From NCBI RefSeq assembly GCF_002159185.1, contig NZ_NFHD01000014.1:1-64000 (forward strand): DNA of 64,000 nucleotides, in the 5' to 3' direction. Position 1 is the stretch's first letter. The number at the start of each line of letters is the position of its first letter. The translations under genes and the position numbers were made by a program. Below are positions 59,089-64,000 of the stretch, piece after piece. Origin of the DNA: Gemmiger sp. An87 (GTDB taxonomy: Bacteria > Bacillota > Clostridia > Oscillospirales > Ruminococcaceae). The notes under the pieces are model-generated. The model had not been told where the DNA came from, ran no database searches, and saw only the letters and a program-made list of their open reading frames with translations.

Positions 59089-59409
59089 ATGCCGCAGATT
59101 ACCGTTAAAGGTTTTACCGACCAGCAGATGAAGACCGTTACCCCTGTTTTGAGCCAGAAGCTTTCCACCGCCATCGGCTGCCCGGAAGACTGGCTGATTT
59201 TCGAGCTTGTTCCCACCACCTTCTATGCGGGCGGCCAGCAAACTGCCGGATTTCCCATCATTGAAGTATCCTGGTTTGACCGGGCGGACGAGGTACGGGA
59301 AGAGGTTGCAGCAATTCTGCGGGATACCGCTTTTGAATTGGGTTATACATTGGTGCAGGTGATCTTTACCACCTTGCAGCCGGACCGTTTTTACGAATTC
59401 GAGGTCTGA
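59089..59409 (+). CDS. DUF1904 protein (tautomerase-like fold)
   Basis: A 106-residue protein starting MPQITVKGF and matching the DUF1904 pattern (PEDWLIFELVPTTFY, FPIIEVSWFDR). The family has a tautomerase-like fold; its N-terminal Pro2 is preserved but no activity has been shown. Good ribosome site (AAAGGAG). Followed by a bidirectional terminator. Confidence 0.8.
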   Translation: MPQITVKGFTDQQMKTVTPVLSQKLSTAIGCPEDWLIFELVPTTFYAGGQQTAGFPIIEVSWFDRADEVREEVAAILRDTAFELGYTLVQVIFTTLQPDRFYEFEV

Positions 59410-59419
59410 TTCGGACTCC

Positions 59420-59456
59420 AAAAAAGGCGCAGCTTTTTGTAAGCTGCGCCTTTTTT
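59420..59456. terminator. Bidirectional terminator between DUF1904 and chromate transporter genes
   Basis: Perfect 15-bp arms AAAAAAGGCGCAGCT (59420-59434) and complement (59442-59456), T-runs on both strands. Confidence 0.92.
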
Positions 59457-59471
59457 CTATATCTTATAGTG

Positions 59472-60047
59472 TTATACTCCCGCAAAGGAAAACACAATCC
59501 CTGCCAGGGCGGACAGTGCGATCCAAACCACCGGATGGAGCTTTTGGGTTTGCGGAATCCCCCGCGTAACCAGCAGCAGAAGAAGCGCCAGGATGACAGC
59601 CTTCCATTGAACGCCTGCCAGAATTCCCGCCGGGGCAGCCGCATAAAAGGTAATGGCCGCCACCGAAAGTCCGGATGCTGCAATCAGTCCGGTGGAAGCA
59701 GGTCGCAGACAGCGAAACACTGCATCCACATAACGGTTGGCGCGGAACGCCTTCAGAAACGAGGCGATGGCCAGGATAATCAGGATAGACGGCGTAACAA
59801 GCCCCAGAGTTGCCGCCAGTGCACCGGGAACGCCGCTTGTAGTGAAGCCCACGTAGGTGGCTGTATTGATGCCAATCGGACCGGGGGTGGATTCCGACAC
59901 CGCCACCATGTCCATCAGCTGACCTTGCGTAAACCAGCCGGTTTTATCCGCCATCTGGGAAAGAAAGGGCAGCGTGGCCAGACCACCGCCTACTGCAAAC
60001 AGACCGGTTTTGAAAAACTCCCAATAGAGCCGCAGCAGCAGAATCAT
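59472..60047 (-). CDS. Chromate transporter half-protein
   Basis: A 191-residue membrane protein of the CHR family, single-domain type, with KTGLFAVGGGLATLPFLSQM and SESTPGPIGINTATYVG motifs and about six helices. In bidomain ChrA the two halves are fused; here they are separate genes overlapping by four bases (60044-60047). They probably form a heterodimer. The natural substrate in gut anaerobes is not established; chromate is a name from the family. Confidence 0.88.
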   Translation of the reverse strand: MILLLRLYWEFFKTGLFAVGGGLATLPFLSQMADKTGWFTQGQLMDMVAVSESTPGPIGINTATYVGFTTSGVPGALAATLGLVTPSILIILAIASFLKAFRANRYVDAVFRCLRPASTGLIAASGLSVAAITFYAAAPAGILAGVQWKAVILALLLLLVTRGIPQTQKLHPVVWIALSALAGIVFSFAGV

Positions 60048-60619
60048 ACCTCTCCCTCCTTTTTACTTTTGCGGGCTGCCGGGGCGAACTGCTCCAGACA
60101 AATACCCAGCACAGCGGCCACCACCACAAAAAGTACCGGAGAAAGATCAAAGAACAGCGACCCCACCGTGACCACTGCAAAAATTGCCAGCGCCAACTTG
60201 CTTTTCACTGAGCCCTTCCACAGCTTGCAGACTGCGTTGAAAATCAGCACACAAACGCAAACACGAATGCCGGCAAAAGCATTTTTTACTACCGCCAGCT
60301 CTGCGAAGGTATTGATGAAGCCGGCCAGGACGGAAATGATCACCAGCGACGGTGCCACGATTCCCAGAGTCGCCACGATGCCGCCCAGCACTCTCGCCTG
60401 CTTTTGTCCCACGAATGTGGCGGTATTCACCGCAATGATGCCGGGAGTGCATTGCCCCACCGCAAAATAGTCGGTGAGTTCTTCATCCGTAGCCCATCCT
60501 CGTTTTTCCACCACCTCGCGCTGCAGGATCGGCAGCATGGCATAGCCGCCGCCAAAAGTCAGACCGCCCACCTGCATAAAGGTAAGAAACAGCTCACCCA
60601 GGATCTTCATGTTCCTCAT
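60044..60619 (-). CDS. Chromate transporter half-protein
   Basis: Partner of the gene below, also 191 residues, with FMQVGGLTFGGGYAMLPI and AVGQCTPGIIAVNTATFVG. The ATG at 60619 is ten bases after GGGAGG; a frame to 60667 is open but lacks similarity. It is divergent from a LysR regulator, with a palindromic site in the 120-base gap, so regulation by that protein is likely. Confidence 0.88.
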   Translation of the reverse strand: MRNMKILGELFLTFMQVGGLTFGGGYAMLPILQREVVEKRGWATDEELTDYFAVGQCTPGIIAVNTATFVGQKQARVLGGIVATLGIVAPSLVIISVLAGFINTFAELAVVKNAFAGIRVCVCVLIFNAVCKLWKGSVKSKLALAIFAVVTVGSLFFDLSPVLFVVVAAVLGICLEQFAPAARKSKKEGEV

Positions 60620-60700
60620 CGAAAAGAAGCCTCCCTTATTTGATTTCACGGTACCATGATAGCACATTCAAAGCAATATTGAAAACATTTTATTTATGTG

Positions 60701-60727
60701 TTATTTATATGTTATCCATATAAATAA
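60701..60727. promoter_or_regulatory. Palindromic operator candidate between chromate transporter and LysR genes
   Basis: Perfect 11-bp inverted repeat TTATTTATATG (60701-60711) and CATATAAATAA (60717-60727) with a five-base spacer; a related half-site TTATTTATGTG directly precedes it. It fits the T-N11-A form of LysR sites and ends 12 bases before the LysR start, which suggests autoregulation. Confidence 0.6.
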
Positions 60728-60739
60728 TGAGGTGCTTTT

Positions 60740-61630
60740 ATGGAACTGCGTCAGCTTGCCTATTTTGTTGCCATTGCCCAGTCTGGAACCATCACTGCAG
60801 CCGCACAAAAACTGCACATGTCGCAGCCTCCGCTCAGTTTGCAGCTGCAAAAACTGGAGGAGGAACTGGGCTGTCCATTATTTGAACGTGACACCCGCCA
60901 TCTGCGCATGACTCCGTCCGGTGAACTTTTTTACGAACGGGCACAAGGCATTCTGCAGCAATGTGCCGACCTGAAACGGGAGATGGCAGACCTTCAGGCC
61001 GGAGGCCGGGGACTGCTGCGCATCGGGTCGGTCTCCTCGCTGAGCACCACTCTTTTGCCCCGCTGGGTAGCCCGGTTCCACAACAGTTACCCGCAAGTAC
61101 GGCTGGAGCTGACCGAACGGGATTCCTACCAGCTGCTGGAACTGGTCCGCAATCAACGCATCGATCTGGCTTTGGTGCGCTGCCCTTTCTCCGGCCAGGG
61201 ATTGGAAATTCATCCCATTTGCAGTGAGCCCATGTGCACCGTGGGACAGGCGCATTTCTTTCAGGGTCTTTGCGGACCGATTGCCCCGTCTGCGCTGGCA
61301 AACATGCCGCTGCTGCTTTACCGGCGCTGGGAGCCTGTGCTGATGCGCTATTTCGCCGAGGTTGGTTTCGAACCCACGGTGCTCTGCTGCAGTGAAGATT
61401 CCCGCACTGCCCTGCGGCTGGCACAGGAGGGACTGGGTGTAGCATGTGCACCGCTGTCTGCTGCACGTGATCTCTGGCCCGGCGCAGAGATGCATCCCCT
61501 GCAGGCAAAAGAGCTTTATAGTGAAATCTGCGCTGTAACGCTGCGAGGGCATTATACCGGAGCCGCGGCCAAAAACTTCATTGCTTTTACCCAAGAGACC
61601 CGACAGGAGTCAAATCTTTACAAATCTTAA
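60740..61630 (+). CDS. LysR-family transcriptional regulator
   Basis: A 296-residue regulator: N-terminal winged helix-turn-helix (residues 1-60, MELRQLAYFVAIAQSGTIT and QPPLSLQLQKLEEELG) and a C-terminal effector-binding domain with LRIGSVSSL at its start. Divergent from two chromate transporter genes, so these are the probable targets. The effector is unknown. Its stop lies inside a palindrome that may belong to the next operon. Confidence 0.92.
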   Translation: MELRQLAYFVAIAQSGTITAAAQKLHMSQPPLSLQLQKLEEELGCPLFERDTRHLRMTPSGELFYERAQGILQQCADLKREMADLQAGGRGLLRIGSVSSLSTTLLPRWVARFHNSYPQVRLELTERDSYQLLELVRNQRIDLALVRCPFSGQGLEIHPICSEPMCTVGQAHFFQGLCGPIAPSALANMPLLLYRRWEPVLMRYFAEVGFEPTVLCCSEDSRTALRLAQEGLGVACAPLSAARDLWPGAEMHPLQAKELYSEICAVTLRGHYTGAAAKNFIAFTQETRQESNLYKS

Positions 61631-61640
61631 GATTTCTTTA
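61611..61640 (+). repeat. Ten-base-spaced repeats and palindrome upstream of the exporter operon
   Basis: CAAATCTT occurs at 61611 and again at 61621, one helical turn apart, and AAATCTTAAGATTT (61622-61635) is a perfect 14-bp palindrome. The LysR stop is within it. Spacing is typical of OmpR-type regulator sites, and the exporter operon starts about 80 bases downstream. Confidence 0.5.
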
Positions 61641-61716
61641 AAGGCCTGCTAAAGATTACTGCGATATCCTTTTTGCTGTAGAAAGCAAAACCCACACAAA
61701 AAGGAGTCGAAGCGAT

Positions 61717-63360
61717 ATGGCGATCAAGATATTCTCCCCTATTTTAAAACATAAGCGTGCGGCAGCCGCGATTCTGGTAGTGGCCATTCTGGCAACAGGC
61801 GGCACTTTCACACTGCGGGCCCGGATCTCCGCCTCTAAAGACAATACGGAGGAAAATCTGGCCTATGCACGCACAGTGTTCTTGAAAAAAGAGGACCTGA
61901 ACGAGTCCGTAAACGTTTCCGGTGTAGTACAGAGCGCACAGGTTTCCTCGGTGACCACCGGTCTGAGCAACAAGGTCACTGCACTGAACGTGAAGGTGGG
62001 CGACCAAGTGAACAAGGGCGATGTGATCTGCACGCTGGATGATGCCGACATTCGAAAAGCCATTCAAGATAAAGAAAAGGAAATCGGCGAGGAAAAGCAG
62101 CGTCTGCAGGACGCCTACAACAAAGCAGCTGCTCAGGTGGAGGAAGCCCGCCGAGCCAAGGATAACGAAAAGAAGAATCAGGATACGCTGGTAGAGGCAG
62201 CACGCGCTGCCCGGGATAAGGCGGCCAGTGCGTTAAGCGCCGTTACCCCCGCCTACGATGCGGCCAAAGCAAACTATCAGGTAATGGAACAGGCAGTGTC
62301 CGGTGCACAGAGAGAGGTGGATGCGGCAACAGACGCACGTCAGAAGGCCTATGATGCCTGGATCGCTGCGGGCGGCGCTACCGAGGGCGATGCCTACCTT
62401 GCCTATCAGAATGCAGATACAGTTCTAAATGAGAAGAATGCCGCTTTGGAAAGCGCCCGCACCCTGTACAGCTACGACAGCTATACCCAGGCATATAACA
62501 CCGCCAAAGAGGCTTATGACGCAGCCGCAGCGGAACGAGATACCGCGGAAAACGCCTACAAACAGGCGGATGCGGCCCGTTTCCAGGCGTTGGACGCCTG
62601 CGACACTACCATCAACACTGCGCTCACTGCCCTGCAGGATGCGGATAAACAGCTGAAAAAAGGTGTAGACAGCAAGGCACTGGACGATCTGAAGAAAAGC
62701 CTGGAGGACACCGTTCTGAAAGCTGAAACCAGCGGCAAGATCACCGATCTGAAGGTAAACGTGGGCAGCATCTGCAAGGGTGATGTGGCTACCATCCAGT
62801 CCACCGATCAGCTGGTGCTTTCGGTGAGCATTCCCGAATATGCCATCAACAAAGTACAGGTAGGTATGCCCGCCACCATTACCAGCGATGCGGCCAGCGG
62901 CGCAATTCAGGGTACCGTATCCCGTATTTCCCCCACTGCCGGAAGCGGCGATGGAGAAAGCAGCGGTTCCTCGTCCGGTTTTGCGGCAGATATCGCTATC
63001 CAGACCCCGGAAAATATCTTTATCGGCAGCAAAGCCAAAGCCGAGATCATTCTGGCCTCCAAGAGCAATGTATATTCCGTGCCTCTGGACGCGGTGACGG
63101 CCGGTGATGACGGTCAGGATGTGATCTATGTCCGCCAGGGTGAAGGAACTTTCTCCCCCGTAACCGTGACCACCGGCATGAAAAACGACTATGCGATCGA
63201 GGTCAGCGGCGCTTCCCTGCAGGATGGCTTGGAGGTTCTGGCCGATGCCTCCCAGATGCCGGATACCGGCGCTCCCATGCCCATGGGCGATGCAGACAGC
63301 TCCAGTGCTGAAACCTCTGCAAGCGCTGAAAGCACTTCCACCGGGGAGGTGGCAGAATGA
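61717..63360 (+). CDS. MacA/HlyD-type membrane-fusion (adaptor) protein
   Basis: A 547-residue adaptor with one N-terminal membrane helix (about 15-35), a biotinyl-lipoyl-like half-motif (LNVKVGDQVNKGDVICTLDD, about 89-108), a very long Ala-rich coiled coil (about 115-325) interrupted by YDAWIAAGG, the second lipoyl half (ITDLKVNVGSICKGD) and beta-barrel domains, ending with a Ser/Ala-rich tail. In Gram-positives such proteins work with MacB-type ABC transporters, here the next gene. AAAGGAG is ten bases before the ATG. Confidence 0.88.
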   Translation: MAIKIFSPILKHKRAAAAILVVAILATGGTFTLRARISASKDNTEENLAYARTVFLKKEDLNESVNVSGVVQSAQVSSVTTGLSNKVTALNVKVGDQVNKGDVICTLDDADIRKAIQDKEKEIGEEKQRLQDAYNKAAAQVEEARRAKDNEKKNQDTLVEAARAARDKAASALSAVTPAYDAAKANYQVMEQAVSGAQREVDAATDARQKAYDAWIAAGGATEGDAYLAYQNADTVLNEKNAALESARTLYSYDSYTQAYNTAKEAYDAAAAERDTAENAYKQADAARFQALDACDTTINTALTALQDADKQLKKGVDSKALDDLKKSLEDTVLKAETSGKITDLKVNVGSICKGDVATIQSTDQLVLSVSIPEYAINKVQVGMPATITSDAASGAIQGTVSRISPTAGSGDGESSGSSSGFAADIAIQTPENIFIGSKAKAEIILASKSNVYSVPLDAVTAGDDGQDVIYVRQGEGTFSPVTVTTGMKNDYAIEVSGASLQDGLEVLADASQMPDTGAPMPMGDADSSSAETSASAESTSTGEVAE

Positions 63361-64000
63361 ACCAGTCCTTCCAGGCCCCGCTGATCGAGATGCAGGGCAT
63401 TGTAAAAACTTATAACGTGGGCAAGGAAAACGAGCTGGAGATTCTGCACGGCATCGACCTGACCGTATATCCCGGTGAATTTGTCGCCATCGTCGGTGAA
63501 TCCGGCAGTGGCAAGTCCACTCTGATGAACATCATTGGCGTATTGGATCAGCCCACAGCGGGCAGTTACCGGCTGGACGGCGTGGACGTTCAACGGGCCA
63601 GCCGCGACGAGATGAGCGAGGTTCGCAACAAGAAGATCGGGTTTGTATTTCAGAACTTCAATCTGATCGGGCGTACTACTGCGCAGCGGAATGTGGAGCT
63701 GCCCATGCTCTACGCCGGAGTCGGTGCCCGGCAACGGGAACAGCGCGCCCGGGAACTGTTGGCTATGGTGGGCATGGAGCAGCGCCGCTTTCATCAGCCC
63801 AACGAGCTTTCCGGCGGCCAGAAACAGCGAGTGGCTATTGCCCGCAGTCTGGTAAACGACCCGGCCATCCTGCTGGCGGACGAACCCACCGGCGCGCTGG
63901 ATTCCGAAACCAGCCGTCATGTGATGGATATTTTCCACACCCTGCACCGCCAGCAGGGCAAGACCATTGTTCTCATTACCCACAGCCAGGAGCTTGCCGC
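63357..64000 (+). CDS. MacB-type ABC ATPase (cut by window end)
   Basis: The first 214 codons of an ABC ATP-binding protein, overlapping the adaptor stop as ATGA (63357-63360). Visible are Walker [11 protein letters not shown]-loop FQNF, signature LSGGQKQRVAIARSL, Walker B ILLADEPTGALDS and H-loop THSQE; about 10-30 residues are probably missing. A FtsX-type permease is expected next, beyond the window. Substrate unknown; peptide or antibiotic export is usual for the type. Confidence 0.92.
   Translation, partial: MNQSFQAPLIEMQGIVKTYNVGKENELEILHGIDLTVYPGEFVAIVGESGSGKSTLMNIIGVLDQPTAGSYRLDGVDVQRASRDEMSEVRNKKIGFVFQNFNLIGRTTAQRNVELPMLYAGVGARQREQRARELLAMVGMEQRRFHQPNELSGGQKQRVAIARSLVNDPAILLADEPTGALDSETSRHVMDIFHTLHRQQGKTIVLITHSQELA

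Overview
The window looks like a stretch of chromosome from an endospore-forming, anaerobic, moderately GC-rich Gram-positive bacterium of the Clostridia, most likely Oscillospiraceae (Gemmiger/Subdoligranulum-like; the genus is inference). The support is a gerABC germination operon, yunB, HPr kinase, a CIRCE-controlled groESL, a T-box in front of alaS, WhiA/RapZ, a Firmicutes-type MurB and a reverse rubrerythrin. Gene density is high, nearly all gaps hold terminators or sigma-A promoters, and I see no rRNA, prophage, insertion sequence or CRISPR array. The only RNA gene I can support is one tRNA-Leu.

Layout. 1-13.1 kb (mostly minus strand): ligA, yunB, pfkA, dnaE, whiA, rapZ, murB, a ROK glucokinase, a PHP phosphatase and hprK, a block joining replication, cell-wall precursor synthesis and glycolysis/catabolite control. 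13.3-16.9 kb: gerA-gerB-gerC. 16.9-20 kb: a DUF421/DUF4363 pair facing nrdR, then an aspartate aminotransferase. 20-21.3 kb: a damaged AI-2E-family permease gene and tRNA-Leu(UAA). 21.4-24.5 kb: a large polytopic membrane protein translationally coupled to an RluA pseudouridine synthase. 24.5-29.2 kb (minus): HIT protein, a purine-type phosphoribosyltransferase with an in-frame stop, comEC, holA and rnmV. 29.3-36.3 kb (minus): alaS behind a T-box, a class B PBP, and groES-groEL.

36.5-40.9 kb (plus): a two-component system whose kinase has almost no extracellular loop, followed by an ABC ATPase and an FtsX-like permease, the usual form of a peptide-antibiotic sensing and detoxification module. 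41-44 kb: lipid kinase, a second DUF421 protein, rubrerythrin and a Gx-type membrane protein. 44.2-50 kb (plus): a DUF4358 lipoprotein, an MBOAT O-acyltransferase and a DHHW protein (probable envelope-glycan O-acetylation), then a PhoP/PhoR-like pair. 50-57.5 kb (minus): ABC-F ATPase, lipase-like hydrolase, YjjG-type phosphatase, a small Cys-rich acidic protein, gpsA, an anchored SGNH hydrolase and a phosphoglycolate phosphatase-like HAD protein. 57.6-64 kb: AGCS amino-acid symporter, DUF1904 protein, two chromate-transporter half-proteins divergent from a LysR regulator, and the start of a MacAB-like exporter that runs off the window.

Most of this is ordinary core genome. The points most worth a second look are two interrupted genes (the phosphoribosyltransferase and the AI-2E permease), a terminator for nrdR lying antisense inside the neighbouring coding region, the alaS promoter built into the stop codon of the PBP gene, a ComEC without recognisable hydrolase motifs, the Cys-rich small protein, and operator-like repeats in front of the LysR gene and the exporter operon.
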